Below are positions 12,630-21,621 of a DNA stretch of 39,147 bases, piece by piece (positions within the stretch are counted from its first letter, which is position 1; each line of letters starts with the position of its first letter). Under the pieces are notes generated by a model. The model was not told the DNA's origin. It worked only from the letters and a program-made list of their open reading frames with translations, and made no database searches. A program made the position numbers and the translations under genes. The DNA is taken from positions 1-39,147 of the IMG/VR virus record IMGVR_UViG_3300046665_000459. One strand, given 5' to 3'. This stretch comes from a virus.

Positions 12630-14660
12630 ATGACCACGTACGCCGACGGCACTAAGGTTTACCGCACCGGCTACTTTCGAGGATTGCGGCCGGAGCCTGA
12701 GCTTTGGGTTGACGAATGGGCCGATCGTTACATGCGTATCCCGCAAAGCCTCGGCGTCGCTGAACCAGGTCCCTATCGCACGGCACGTACGCCTTATGCC
12801 CGTGAGCCGATGCAATGTCTATCACCGGCGCATCCATGCAAGCGGGTGGTGACAATGATTGCTTCGCAGTTGATGAAGACGCAGATTGCTTTGAATTGGA
12901 TTGGCGGATGCATTCATATGGCGCCGGCGAACATTCTGTTGCTGGAACCGACGCAGAGCCTGGCACATGATATTGCCGCACGTTTTGATCAAGCCGCAGA
13001 GGTGGTTCCTGAATTACGCGAACGCATCGTTAAGCCACGATCAAGAAAAGGGACTAACACATCAAGAGTTAAACAGTTCGAGGGCGGACGGTTGTTCATC
13101 GCGACAGCCGGCTCATCTTCCAACCTCGCAGAAAAGTCTGTTCGCTACGTCTACGGGGACGAAATAGATCGTTGGGTAATGGATCTGAATAGCGAGGGTG
13201 ATCCGGTCAAGCTCGCAGAGGCACGCGCTTCCACCTTTGGGCGCAACGCCAAGTTCTATTTTTCAAGTACACCTACCCTCAAGGGCGTGTCGCGAATCGA
13301 TGATCTTTTTCGCATCAGTGATCAGCGTCATTTTTATGTGCCGTGCCCTCATTGCCAACACATGCAGGTGCTCGACTGGTCTCATCTGAAGTGGGACGAG
13401 GCGTACACCCAGGTTCACTACCTATGCAATGGACCTGATTGTGGCGCGCTGATTGATGAGCATGAAAAGGCCACGATGCTGGCGAAGGGAGAGTGGCGTG
13501 CCCACTCACATGGGGATGGCGAAACCATTGGCTTTCAGCTCAATGCCCTTTATGCACCTCTTGGATGGACCAGTTGGATCCTGTTAGCCCGCGAGTTCGA
13601 CTCAGCGATGAGCGAGCAGAAAAAGGGCAATCAGTCGCTCATGCAGGTGTTTTACAACACCAGGCTTGGTCTGCCTTGGGACAGCGCATTTGAACAGACC
13701 AAGGCTGGTGAGCTTCAAGCCAGAGCGCTGCTAGAAACTTACGTCCTCGGTACCGTGCCAATCGGCGCGCTGATGTTGACTGCCGCAGTGGACGTTCAAG
13801 GCAATCGTCTTGAGTTTATGGTTATGGGCTGGGGGGTGGGACTAGAGCGATGGGTAGTTGACCATCAGGTCATCATGGGCGACCCGTCTGACGACAGAAC
13901 ATGGGAGGCGTTGGATAACAAACTCAAGGTTCGCTACCGCCACCCCAGTGGAGTCGCACTGGGCATCCTTGCGACTGCGGTTGACTCGGGCGGCAACCAC
14001 ACCCATGAGGTTTATCAGTTTTGCCGTATTCGTCGTTGGCGAAATGTCTTTGCAGTGAAAGGCGAGAGCCGCCCGGGCAAGCCGGTCATTGCACAGCGTG
14101 CGTCCCGCGTGGATGTCAACTGGCGGGGTAACATTGAAAAGAACGGTGCTGAACTGTGGATGATCGGTACCGACACGGCAAAGGACTGGATCTACAACCG
14201 CTACGCATTGCCGTCTGGGCCGGGTGCTTTGCATTTTGCAAAGGATCTACCTGATGACTTCTTTGCTCAGTGTGTAGCGGAGCGCAAGGTGGCTCGCTTC
14301 GTTAAGGGTGAGTGGCGAGTTGTATGGACTAAGGGCAAGGCTGATCGTAACGAAGCACTCGATCTGATGGTATATGCGCTTGCAATGGCCGAATACCTTG
14401 GCTTGGGGCGTTATCACGAAAGTGACTGGGATCGGGTACGACAGTCGCTCATGCAGCATCATTTGTTTGAGGACAAATCTATTCCGGCTGATCCGGTAGT
14501 ACTTACTGCATCAACCGAAAAACTTGAGGCGTTGCCCATTGCGAAAACATCCTCAGCCACGCCTGCTACGGCTTCTGTCCTACCAGTTACTCCACGCCAC
14601 CAACCGATAGCTGCTCCTCCACGCCGCGTCAGTACAAGCGGTTACCTCAAGAGACGGTGA
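12630..14660 (+). CDS. Terminase large subunit (lambda GpA family)
   Basis: A 676-residue packaging motor and nuclease. The N-terminal ATPase has a divergent Walker A at about 79-85 (ASQLMKTQ), as usual for GpA, and Walker B VYGDEIDRW near 174-182. A zinc-like cluster CPHCQH, C-N-G-P-D-C lies at about 240-270. The nuclease domain begins near TAAVDVQGNRLEFMVMGWG (about 385) and includes ATAVDSGG; the conserved C-terminal ALDLMVYALAMAEYL follows. The last 50 residues are Pro/Ala/Ser-rich and variable. It works with the Nu1-like subunit at cos and docks on the portal encoded two genes later. Confidence 0.95.
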   Translation: MTTYADGTKVYRTGYFRGLRPEPELWVDEWADRYMRIPQSLGVAEPGPYRTARTPYAREPMQCLSPAHPCKRVVTMIASQLMKTQIALNWIGGCIHMAPANILLLEPTQSLAHDIAARFDQAAEVVPELRERIVKPRSRKGTNTSRVKQFEGGRLFIATAGSSSNLAEKSVRYVYGDEIDRWVMDLNSEGDPVKLAEARASTFGRNAKFYFSSTPTLKGVSRIDDLFRISDQRHFYVPCPHCQHMQVLDWSHLKWDEAYTQVHYLCNGPDCGALIDEHEKATMLAKGEWRAHSHGDGETIGFQLNALYAPLGWTSWILLAREFDSAMSEQKKGNQSLMQVFYNTRLGLPWDSAFEQTKAGELQARALLETYVLGTVPIGALMLTAAVDVQGNRLEFMVMGWGVGLERWVVDHQVIMGDPSDDRTWEALDNKLKVRYRHPSGVALGILATAVDSGGNHTHEVYQFCRIRRWRNVFAVKGESRPGKPVIAQRASRVDVNWRGNIEKNGAELWMIGTDTAKDWIYNRYALPSGPGALHFAKDLPDDFFAQCVAERKVARFVKGEWRVVWTKGKADRNEALDLMVYALAMAEYLGLGRYHESDWDRVRQSLMQHHLFEDKSIPADPVVLTASTEKLEALPIAKTSSATPATASVLPVTPRHQPIAAPPRRVSTSGYLKRR

Positions 14661-14661
14661 T

Positions 14662-14868
14662 ATGTCGTTTACCCCTAAGCACCTCGAAGCCATCGAGCGC
14701 GCCATCGCGCGCGGTGAAAAGACCGTGCGCTACAGCGATCGCACGGTGGAGTACCGCTCCATCGATGAACTGCTCAAGGCCCGCGATGAGATCCGCACCT
14801 CGCTAACCAACGCGGCCGGGCAACGCTCTCGCGTGATCCGGCTTACACACGGAGGCAAGGGAATCTAA
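14662..14868 (+). CDS. Head-tail joining protein gpW
   Basis: A 68-residue protein, the same length as lambda gpW, which plugs the portal after packaging and prepares it for the next connector protein. Two helices are visible: KHLEAIERAIARG and SIDELLKARDEIRTSL, with a short beta pair between (KTVRYSDRTVEYRS). It lies between terminase and portal exactly as in lambda, and its stop overlaps the portal ATG by one base. Confidence 0.85.
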   Translation: MSFTPKHLEAIERAIARGEKTVRYSDRTVEYRSIDELLKARDEIRTSLTNAAGQRSRVIRLTHGGKGI

Positions 14869-16349
14869 TGGCCCGAAAATATCCGACACTCACCCGTAAC
14901 GGATTCTTGCTGCCGTCAAACATCAAGGCCAGTTACGAAGGTGCCGGGGAGGGCCGTCGTTCGGCCAGTTGGGAAGCCACCGACAACGGCATCAACAGTA
15001 TCAACACCCCGGCGCTGCGAAATTTACGTGCCCGTTCGCGGGCGGCGGTGCGCAATGATCCCTACGCCTTTAACGTCATCGACAAACGCGTCAGCAACCT
15101 GATTGGCACTGGCATAACACCCAGGCCAATCACGGACGATGCTGAACTGCGTAAGTTGAAACAGCAGCTGTGGGATTACTGGGTGGACGAGGCCGACGCC
15201 GATGGACTTACCGACTTCTACGGTATGCAGGCCCTAGTGGCGCGCACCGTCGAAACAGCAGGCGAATGTTTTATACGGCTGCGACCTCGTAGCCCCAGCG
15301 AAGGCTTGGCAGTACCGCTGCAACTGCAGGCGCTCGCCCCTGAATTTGTCCCTCACGACAAGTTCGAGGCGGCCAAAAATGGCAACGTAATCCGCGCTGG
15401 CATTGAGTTCAGCCCGGCCGGCAAACGGGTGGCGTACTGGATGTACTTGTCTCACCCGCGCGATTCGTCGTCACTGAACGCTGGCTACAACCAGCTGGTG
15501 CGTGTGCCGGCGGCACAGGTGCTGCACATCTTCGAACCCATGGAGCCAGGACAGTTGCGCGGCGTACCGCGTTTGGCTCCGGTGCTAAAGCGGCTGCGCA
15601 GCTTGGACAATTACGACGACGCCGTGCTGTTCCGCCAGGAGGTGGCGAATCTGTTCGCCGGCTTCATCAAGCGACCTCCGCCGGATAGCGGGCAGCAACC
15701 ACGCGATCCGGTGACGGGCAAGTTGCTGACCACCGACAGTGATGGCTTCACACCGATGGTCGCCCTTGAGCCCGGCACCATTCAGGAACTGGCACCAGGA
15801 GAAGAGGTGGAGTTCTCTAAGCCACCGGACGCGGGCAACAACTACCCGGACTTCATGCGTCAGCAGCTAATGGCTGCAGCGGCGGGTTCTGGTACGCCCT
15901 ACGAGATCCTCACCGGCGACATGCGGGAGGTCAACGACCGGGCGCTGCGGGTGGTGCTCAACGAGTTCCGACGGCGCCTGGAGCAGCTGCAATTCGGCGT
16001 GTATGTCCATCAGCTGTGTCGCCCCGTGCGGGCGGCCTGGCTGGACATGGCGGTGCTGTCAGGCGCCCTGGTGCTGGAGGACTACGCGCAACGTCGGCGC
16101 GAATACCTGCGCACACGTTGGGTACCGCAAGGCTGGGCCTACATCCAGCCGGTGCAGGACGTGCAGGCGCGGCGCATGGAAGTGCAGGCGGGCTTTGCCT
16201 CGCGTAGCGAGATGGTGCTGCGTACCGGCTATGACGCGGAAACGGTCGACACGGAAAACGCAGCAGATCTCGTCAGGGCCACTGGCCTCGGCCTCAACTA
16301 CACGACTCTTGAAGCCATCGAGTTGATCGATGACAAGGAACTACCATGA
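14868..16349 (+). CDS. Portal protein (lambda family)
   Basis: A 493-residue portal of the lambda gpB family. It forms the ring at the capsid vertex through which DNA enters and to which the tail joins. Family features are a start rich in basic residues with LRARSRAAVRNDPYAFNVID, the stretch GTGITPRP, the central DGLTDFYGMQALVARTVETAGE, and LRGVPRLAPVLKRLRSLDNYDDAVL. The C-terminal part (GTPYEILTGDMREVNDRALR) is also typical. The stop overlaps the protease ATG, coupling the two. Confidence 0.94.
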   Translation: MARKYPTLTRNGFLLPSNIKASYEGAGEGRRSASWEATDNGINSINTPALRNLRARSRAAVRNDPYAFNVIDKRVSNLIGTGITPRPITDDAELRKLKQQLWDYWVDEADADGLTDFYGMQALVARTVETAGECFIRLRPRSPSEGLAVPLQLQALAPEFVPHDKFEAAKNGNVIRAGIEFSPAGKRVAYWMYLSHPRDSSSLNAGYNQLVRVPAAQVLHIFEPMEPGQLRGVPRLAPVLKRLRSLDNYDDAVLFRQEVANLFAGFIKRPPPDSGQQPRDPVTGKLLTTDSDGFTPMVALEPGTIQELAPGEEVEFSKPPDAGNNYPDFMRQQLMAAAAGSGTPYEILTGDMREVNDRALRVVLNEFRRRLEQLQFGVYVHQLCRPVRAAWLDMAVLSGALVLEDYAQRRREYLRTRWVPQGWAYIQPVQDVQARRMEVQAGFASRSEMVLRTGYDAETVDTENAADLVRATGLGLNYTTLEAIELIDDKELP

Positions 16350-17476
16350 GTAAAAAAACCAAACCCTGCGTCTATGACAAGGCCGGCAAGCAGGTAAATG
16401 TTGCCGACAAAAGCTGGTACACCTTCCAGGCAAGCGGCGAAGCCGAGCAACGCAGTATCGAGATCTTCGTATACGGCGAGATAGGCGCTTGGGGCGTTAC
16501 CGCCAATCAGTTCGTGCAGGATCTGCGCGCCATGGATGATGGTGCGTCCCCAGTGATTGTCGCGTTCAACAGCATCGGCGGTGATCTGTTCGATGGCCTG
16601 GCGATACACAACGCGTTGTCGCGATTGGGTGAACGCTGCACTGGTCGTATCGACGCTCTGGCGGCCAGCGCGGCCAGTGTCGCGGTGTGTGGCGCTCACA
16701 GGGTCGTGATCGCAGCCAACGCCATGCTGATGATCCATAACCCCTACACCTTTATCAGTGGCGATGCCAAAGACTTCCGCCGTGTCGCCGATGTGCTCGA
16801 TCAGACCCTGGAAGCAATCATTGCGGCCTACAAAGCCAAAGCACCGGACGTTGACGAAGCCGAGCTGCGGCGCATGGTCAACGCTGAAACTTGGCTCACC
16901 GCCAATGAAGCGGTGGCGCTGGGCCTAGCCGATGAAGTCGGCGATGGCATCAAGGTCAGTGCCTGTCTCGGCCAGGGGAGCGTGTTGCAGCGTTTCCAAA
17001 ATCCTCCCGCCGAGCTGCTCGCCCAGCTGGATGAAGAACCGGAAGCCGAACCACCTGAACCAGTTCCAGCCCCTGTGCTGGACGCGGCCAGGTTGGCGCT
17101 GATGGTTACACAAGGTTGTGCGGCAGCTGGCATCAGCAACCTGGTGGAACCCCTGCTGGCCGCCACCAAGCTCGAAAGCGAAGCGGTCATCCAGGCAGCA
17201 CTGATCAATGCAAAGGCGCTGCACGGCCTTTGTGTAGCCGCACGACTGCCAGAGCTAACCGGCGAGTTCATCAGCGCTGGCTTGGACGAAGCCGCCGTCA
17301 GGGCGCGTCTGTTCGACAAGCTGGTGGGTAGCGGCGGTGGCTTTGAAATCAACAACAGCCTGCCGCTGGACAGCGACCCAGTACCTACTGTGCAGGCAAA
17401 GCAAGTCGACACCCACGCAATCTGGACCAACCGACAGGCGGCTCAGAATGGATCCTCAAAAGGAGCAAGAGCATGA
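16346..17476 (+). CDS. ClpP-like capsid maturation protease with possible scaffold tail
   Basis: A 376-residue S14-family head protease. The N-terminal domain (about 35-205) shows the ClpP fold with NSIGGDLFDG, the nucleophile Ser108 in ALAASAAS and His131 in MLMIHNPYT, plus WLTANEAVALGLADEVG. The C-terminal 150 residues start with an acidic Pro/Glu stretch (EEPEAEPPEPVPAP) and continue helical; in lambda C/Nu3 this part can serve as scaffold. I did not find an obvious internal start for a separate scaffold protein. It is coupled to portal and decoration genes by ATGA overlaps. Confidence 0.93.
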   Translation: MSKKTKPCVYDKAGKQVNVADKSWYTFQASGEAEQRSIEIFVYGEIGAWGVTANQFVQDLRAMDDGASPVIVAFNSIGGDLFDGLAIHNALSRLGERCTGRIDALAASAASVAVCGAHRVVIAANAMLMIHNPYTFISGDAKDFRRVADVLDQTLEAIIAAYKAKAPDVDEAELRRMVNAETWLTANEAVALGLADEVGDGIKVSACLGQGSVLQRFQNPPAELLAQLDEEPEAEPPEPVPAPVLDAARLALMVTQGCAAAGISNLVEPLLAATKLESEAVIQAALINAKALHGLCVAARLPELTGEFISAGLDEAAVRARLFDKLVGSGGGFEINNSLPLDSDPVPTVQAKQVDTHAIWTNRQAAQNGSSKGARA

Positions 17477-17811
17477 AAACTGAATCGATGCACGCAGGCG
17501 AGTTTCTGCTATCCGAGGGTGCGGGCAACATTTCCCGCGAGGCGATCAACGTCGCCGCAGGTGTCGCCCTGGAACCAGGCCAGATCCTCGGCCTGGTCAC
17601 CCTTACCAGCGAGTTTGCCCCGTATCAGCCGACCGCCGAGGACGGCACTGAGAACGCCGTCGCGATTCTCTATGGGCCGGTGAGCGAGTCGGATGTTGTT
17701 CGACGCGGTCGTGCCATCGTGCGTCTTGCCGAGGTCAGTGAAGCGCACTTGACCGGCCTCGATCCTGCCGCCGAAAGGGCTCTGGCTACCCATTTTGTGA
17801 TCGTCCGCTAA
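17473..17811 (+). CDS. Head decoration protein (lambda gpD family)
   Basis: A 112-residue capsid-stabilising protein of the gpD type: the N-terminal GEFLLSEGAGNISREAINVAAG and PGQILGLVT match the family, with NAVAILYGPV and the closing loop toward ATHFVIVR. It would sit as trimers on the outside of the expanded capsid. It overlaps the protease stop and is followed by a terminator and the capsid gene, the lambda order. Confidence 0.9.
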   Translation: MKTESMHAGEFLLSEGAGNISREAINVAAGVALEPGQILGLVTLTSEFAPYQPTAEDGTENAVAILYGPVSESDVVRRGRAIVRLAEVSEAHLTGLDPAAERALATHFVIVR

Positions 17812-17831
17812 GACGCTCATTCTTTTTTCCC

Positions 17832-17854
17832 ATCCCGCCGAGTGCGGGATTTTT
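17832..17854 (+). terminator. Terminator or attenuator before the capsid gene
   Basis: The stem ATCCCGC / GCGGGAT has a 5-base loop and is followed by four more T, 20 bases before the capsid ATG. In a late operon it may work as an attenuator or RNA-stabilising end, since transcription must continue. Confidence 0.75.
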
Positions 17855-17873
17855 CGTTATTGGAGAGTAGCCC

Positions 17874-18869
17874 ATGGCCGATATCGGCATTTTTGAAGAC
17901 GATGCGTTCAGCGTCTCCTCGCTGACCGCTGCAATCAATGACCAGGAATACCTGCCTGGCCGCATTAGTAGCCTGGGATTGTTTCGCGAAGAGGGCATCA
18001 GCACTTTAACCGTACAAATCGAGAAAGACGGAGACACCCTGGCGCTGGTGCCGGCCGGTGAGCGCGGTACGTCGGGCCTGGTGGTCGGCGGTACCAAGCG
18101 TAAAATGATCCCGTTCAACACCGTACATCTGCCTCAACGCTTCACCATCAAAGCGGATGAAATTCAGGGTATCCGTGCTTTTGGTACACGCAGTGAGCTG
18201 CAGGCGGTTCAGGACGTGGTTAACAAGCGCCTGGCGAAGGCCCGCCGTCAGTTGGATGCCACCCACGAATTCCAACGTATGGGCGCGTTGAATGGTCAGG
18301 TACTGGATGCCGATGGCAGCACCGTACTGTTGGACATCTACAGAACCTTCGGTGTCCAGCGCAAGAAGCTACCGATGGGGTTGAACGATCCCGCGACTGA
18401 TCTGCGTGTTCGAGTCGGTGAGGCACTCGACATGCAAGAGGATGCATTGGGCAACATCACTAGCAGCGGCTCTCGGGCGCTCTGCGGGAAAAACTTCTGG
18501 AACAAATTGGTCGCTCACGATTCGGTCCAAAAAACCTACCTCAACTCCATTCAGGCTGCGGCCCTGCGCGGTGATGCGCGGGAGAGCTTCGAGTTCGGTG
18601 GGGTCGTCTGGGAGCGTTATCGTGGCAAGATCGCGGGCGTCACGTTCATCCACGATGACAAGGCACTGCTGATCCCCGAAGGCGTTCCGGACCTTTACAT
18701 CTCGTCGTTCGCACCAGCGGATTACATGGAAACGGTCAACACCCAAGGGATTCCGTACTACAGCAAGATTGAGCCGCTCCCCTTCAACAAGGGTGTCGCC
18801 GGTGAGGCCCAATCCAACCCGCTGCATATATGCACGCGGCCTCTGGCTCAGATCCTGCTGGAACTCTGA
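17874..18869 (+). CDS. Major capsid protein (lambda gpE family)
   Basis: A 331-residue capsid protein of the lambda gpE type. Visible family features are an N-terminal arm (FEDDAFSVSSLTAAINDQEYLPGRI), the strand GTKRKMIPFNTVHLPQ, the long helix around TRSELQAVQDVVNKRLAKARRQLD, and the C-terminal domain with SKIEPLPFNKGVAGEAQSNPLHICTRP. It forms the icosahedral shell with decoration protein and portal. Length agrees with lambda E (341 residues). Confidence 0.94.
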   Translation: MADIGIFEDDAFSVSSLTAAINDQEYLPGRISSLGLFREEGISTLTVQIEKDGDTLALVPAGERGTSGLVVGGTKRKMIPFNTVHLPQRFTIKADEIQGIRAFGTRSELQAVQDVVNKRLAKARRQLDATHEFQRMGALNGQVLDADGSTVLLDIYRTFGVQRKKLPMGLNDPATDLRVRVGEALDMQEDALGNITSSGSRALCGKNFWNKLVAHDSVQKTYLNSIQAAALRGDARESFEFGGVVWERYRGKIAGVTFIHDDKALLIPEGVPDLYISSFAPADYMETVNTQGIPYYSKIEPLPFNKGVAGEAQSNPLHICTRPLAQILLEL

Positions 18870-18871
18870 CC

Positions 18872-19192
18872 GTGCCTTTTCGCGATCTGATCGATGACAT
18901 CGACGATGTAGTGTTCGAAACACTGGGCGATTCCGCCCAGATCGAGGGTCGCACCGAGCCGGTCCTGGGCATGTTCATGGCGCCATGGAAGGCGCCGCAG
19001 TTCGGCAAGACCCAAACCGCCATACGCGAACCTCGCTTTGAGATACGCGTTCGCGATTCGGATGGCCTGACCAAGGGCCTTCGTGTCACGGTCGATCTGC
19101 CGACACTGGACGGCGGTGGTAATTACGATCTGTTGCAGCTTGAGCCCGGTGGCGATGGCCTGGTGGCCTTGATCTTGAGGAAGCGTCCATGA
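18872..19192 (+). CDS. Head-tail connector, FII-like
   Basis: A 106-residue protein with a GTG start 2 bases after the capsid stop; longer frames would begin inside the capsid gene. Its layout matches lambda gpFII (117 residues): an N-terminal helical part (DLIDDIDDVVFETLGDSAQIEG), a central strand pair (FEIRVRDSDGL), and VTVDLPTLDGGGNYDLLQLEPGGDG before a final strand. FII joins filled heads to tails. The identification comes from place, length and pattern, not from strong identity. Confidence 0.65.
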   Translation: MPFRDLIDDIDDVVFETLGDSAQIEGRTEPVLGMFMAPWKAPQFGKTQTAIREPRFEIRVRDSDGLTKGLRVTVDLPTLDGGGNYDLLQLEPGGDGLVALILRKRP

Positions 19193-19848
19193 GTGTCGGC
19201 AGCTATGCAAGGCAGAATCGCGGCGGTGGCTTGATCAACATTCAACCGTCACTAGCGGATTTGAAGGTCTTTCAGGACTTCGCTCGTCTTGTACCTAAAG
19301 CTGCTGCGGCTGCTCAACGGCGAGCGATCAACAAAACGTTGGGGTGGCTGCGCACCCACATTGCCAGAGCGGTGGGAAAGCAAGAGCGCATCGCTATTGG
19401 TGCTGTCCGGCAACGGTTGCGGGCTTACCCCACCAGCGGCGGGGCGATGCGCGGCAAGTTGTGGTTTGGTCTTAACGCAATCGAGGCCAGTCGCATCGGC
19501 CGGGCACGTCAGACGGGCAGGGGTGTGTCAGTAGCGGGGCGTCGTTATCAGGGGGCATTTTACAAACAGGTGTACGGCGGCAGCGCCGATATCTGGATCC
19601 GTACTGCCAGCAAGCACTTCAATAGCGATGACTACCCCGAGGCGACTCAGGGCAGGCGACGCACCGGTTTTGTTGAGGAAAATGACAACCGCTTTCCACT
19701 GGCGAAAGCCAAAGTATCGCTCGACCAGGCTCGGCCACACTTCGAGGCATGGATCAAACGTGCCGATGAGCAGCTGTTGATGGTCCTTGAGCAAGAGCTC
19801 AACTACGAACTGCAGAAGTATCTGAAGGGGAGCGCTAATGTCAGATGA
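19189..19848 (+). CDS. Minor tail protein Z family
   Basis: A 219-residue protein of the prophage minor tail protein Z family. Typical are the basic helical part (AAAAAQRRAINKTLGWLRTHIARAVGK) and the middle WFGLNAIEASRIGRARQTGRGVSV with YQGAFYKQVYGGSADIWIR. It likely helps join or complete the tail at the head end. It starts on the FII-like stop (ATGA) and overlaps the next gene by 11 bases. It is the last lambda-like gene before the P2-like tail block. Confidence 0.85.
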   Translation: MSVGSYARQNRGGGLINIQPSLADLKVFQDFARLVPKAAAAAQRRAINKTLGWLRTHIARAVGKQERIAIGAVRQRLRAYPTSGGAMRGKLWFGLNAIEASRIGRARQTGRGVSVAGRRYQGAFYKQVYGGSADIWIRTASKHFNSDDYPEATQGRRRTGFVEENDNRFPLAKAKVSLDQARPHFEAWIKRADEQLLMVLEQELNYELQKYLKGSANVR

Positions 19849-20356
19849 ACCGTTCAGCATGAGCCAACTCTACCAGGCCATCGATCAGCACCTGACGGAT
19901 TACCTGTCCGGTATTCAGGCGGTAGTTTTTTGGCCGGATATTCAGGAAAACCAAGGCATTCCACTGCCGTCCGTGTTTCTTGAAATGGCGGAGTTCGAGC
20001 CTGGTATCGATATCGGTACCGGTGAATCAAGTTTGGTTTGCAAGTTTGAGGCACGGATCATCGTTGATCCGATTCAAGCCAATCACCATGAGCAAGCTGT
20101 GCACCTGGCGTCCCAGCTCGCAGTGCTGCTCCGACAGCAAAGCTGGGGGCTTGACGTTAACGTCGCGCAATTTGAGCGAGCAACTCAGGATTGGACCAAG
20201 CCTGAGTTGGATGGTTATGTGGTGTGGGTGGTCGAGTGGACTCACCAGATTCAATTGGGGGTTGAAGTTTGGCCGTTCCCCGACGAAAAACCGAGCATGC
20301 TCAAGCTCAACCTGCAGACTTACCTGGACGCAGATAACCCTGGCGGTCCGCCATGA
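19838..20356 (+). CDS. Tail completion/terminator-like protein
   Basis: A 172-residue protein with helix SMSQLYQAIDQHLTDYLSG and strands PSVFLEMAEFEPGID, VCKFEARIIV and VVWVVEWTHQIQLG. Size, alternating helix-strand layout and location between minor tail Z and baseplate V suggest a tail-terminator or tail-completion protein. I cannot assign a precise family. It overlaps both neighbours, which supports translation. Confidence 0.6.
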   Translation: MSDEPFSMSQLYQAIDQHLTDYLSGIQAVVFWPDIQENQGIPLPSVFLEMAEFEPGIDIGTGESSLVCKFEARIIVDPIQANHHEQAVHLASQLAVLLRQQSWGLDVNVAQFERATQDWTKPELDGYVVWVVEWTHQIQLGVEVWPFPDEKPSMLKLNLQTYLDADNPGGPP

Positions 20357-20946
20357 GTTGGGCTCAGGGTGAGCATGACCGAATGATCGCAGCGATGATC
20401 ATACCGTGTGTAGTGGTTGGGGTGGATTTACTGGCCCCAGCCGTGCGAGTCAAGTCGGGTGACTGGGCCAGCGCCTGGGTGCGTTGGCACAGCCAAGCGG
20501 CAGGCAAGGCTAGACATTGGCGCGCGCCGAGCTTGGGTGAGCAGGGGATCTTGTTCAATCCCAGTGGCCAGGCTGGTATGGGCACGTTTGTGCCGGGGTT
20601 GTTTGGCGCAGCCGGTTCCCCCCCGGATAACCGTGATCATGTCGAAGTGTGGCGCTTTGATGATGGCGGCTCCCTTGTCTATGACTGGGAGGCCAAAAGC
20701 TACTCCATTACTGTGCCCACGGGCACCGTTAGCATCAAGGTAGGGGCGACCGAGGCGGTCGTCACGGATGGCGCGCTGACAGTCACGTCGACCAACATCA
20801 AGTTGGTTGCAGACGTCGAAATTGAAGGTTCGCTATTGGTAACGAAAAACGTAGCCGTCCACGGTGCTCTGCATGCGGTGAAAGACATCACCAGTGCCGG
20901 CAGGATCTTGGACGCCGGCGGAAACAGCGCGAACCACAAACACTAA
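20353..20946 (+). CDS. Baseplate spike protein gpV
   Basis: A 197-residue central spike that pierces the host outer membrane. After an OB-fold-like part (VRVKSGDWASAWVRWHSQA, LGEQGILFNPSGQAGMGTFVPG) comes a repetitive beta-helix region (SYSITVPTGTVSIKVGATEAV, DGALTVTSTNIKLVADVEIEG). The C-terminus ends in NHKH; an H-x-H motif that binds iron at the tip is known from P2 gpV. It begins the contractile-tail baseplate block. Confidence 0.9.
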   Translation: MSWAQGEHDRMIAAMIIPCVVVGVDLLAPAVRVKSGDWASAWVRWHSQAAGKARHWRAPSLGEQGILFNPSGQAGMGTFVPGLFGAAGSPPDNRDHVEVWRFDDGGSLVYDWEAKSYSITVPTGTVSIKVGATEAVVTDGALTVTSTNIKLVADVEIEGSLLVTKNVAVHGALHAVKDITSAGRILDAGGNSANHKH

Positions 20947-20962
20947 CCCTTCATTTTCATAG

Positions 20963-20983
20963 GCCCGCCGCGTGCGGGCTTTT
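20963..20983 (+). terminator. Terminator-like hairpin after gpV
   Basis: The stem GCCCGC / GCGGGC with a 5-base loop is followed by four T. It is one of several such hairpins inside the late operon. Confidence 0.7.
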
Positions 20984-21004
20984 CCGTTTACAGGGTTTTC
21001 CTTT

Positions 21005-21289
21005 ATGAAGAGTTCGAGAATGACAGAACCGCTCAATAGTACCGAAGCACTTGAGCCACCCGGATTGGTTCCTTTGACCACGGACTATCCCGGTACGACG
21101 GATGTCATGAAGTCGATGGGTCAGGTGCGTGTTTTTCGCGACAAGCTCTACACCTCACGTACTTTGATATTGCCCGACAGCGGCCGCCCTCTTGACGTTC
21201 TCAAGGCGCGCGTGTCGGTACCGGACACGGACGCTGAGGCACTGGATTACCTCAAGGCTAACGAGGAATTCGAACCGCTGCAGGAGTGA
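21005..21289 (+). CDS. Small baseplate-region protein of unknown function
   Basis: A 94-residue protein between spike V and baseplate W. ATG 21005 (MKSSRMTEPL) and ATG 21020 (MTEPLNSTE) are both possible; a GAAGAG stretch favours the second. The sequence has a Pro/Thr-rich start and a compact end (RVFRDKLYTSRTLILPDSG, DTDAEALDYLKANEEFEPL). No family is recognised, but a gene of this size in this place is frequent in Pseudomonas contractile phage tails. Confidence 0.6.
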   Translation: MKSSRMTEPLNSTEALEPPGLVPLTTDYPGTTDVMKSMGQVRVFRDKLYTSRTLILPDSGRPLDVLKARVSVPDTDAEALDYLKANEEFEPLQE

Positions 21290-21294
21290 TTTAG

Positions 21295-21621
21295 ATGATC
21301 GGAATGGACCGCCACACCGGCCAGCCCATTTCGGGCCTTGTGCATTTGCGACAGTGCATTGAAGACATTCTAAGCACCCCGCTGGGCAGCCGCCGACAGC
21401 GACCAGAATACGGCAGCAAGCTACGTCGATACGTGGATTTACCGGTCAACGAGGGCTGGAAAGGGGCTGTTCAGGCCGAGGCGAGCAGGGCGTTAGGCCG
21501 CTGGGAACCTCGCCTAAAGCTGGAGCGCTTGCAGGCCGTTTCTGTTCTGGGTGGGCTGATCAAGATCCAAGTCACCGGTCGTTTTCTGGGCGAGAGCGTA
21601 TTGCTGGAGGTAAGTGTATGA
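21295..21621 (+). CDS. Baseplate wedge protein W (gp25-like)
   Basis: A 108-residue baseplate protein of the GPW/gp25 family. The family signature is clear: HLRQCIEDILSTPLGSRRQRPEYGS, with the conserved E-Y-G-S and later LKLERLQAV and IKIQVTGRF. It links sheath and wedge in contractile machines. GGAG lies just upstream; the stop overlaps the next ATG. Confidence 0.93.
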   Translation: MIGMDRHTGQPISGLVHLRQCIEDILSTPLGSRRQRPEYGSKLRRYVDLPVNEGWKGAVQAEASRALGRWEPRLKLERLQAVSVLGGLIKIQVTGRFLGESVLLEVSV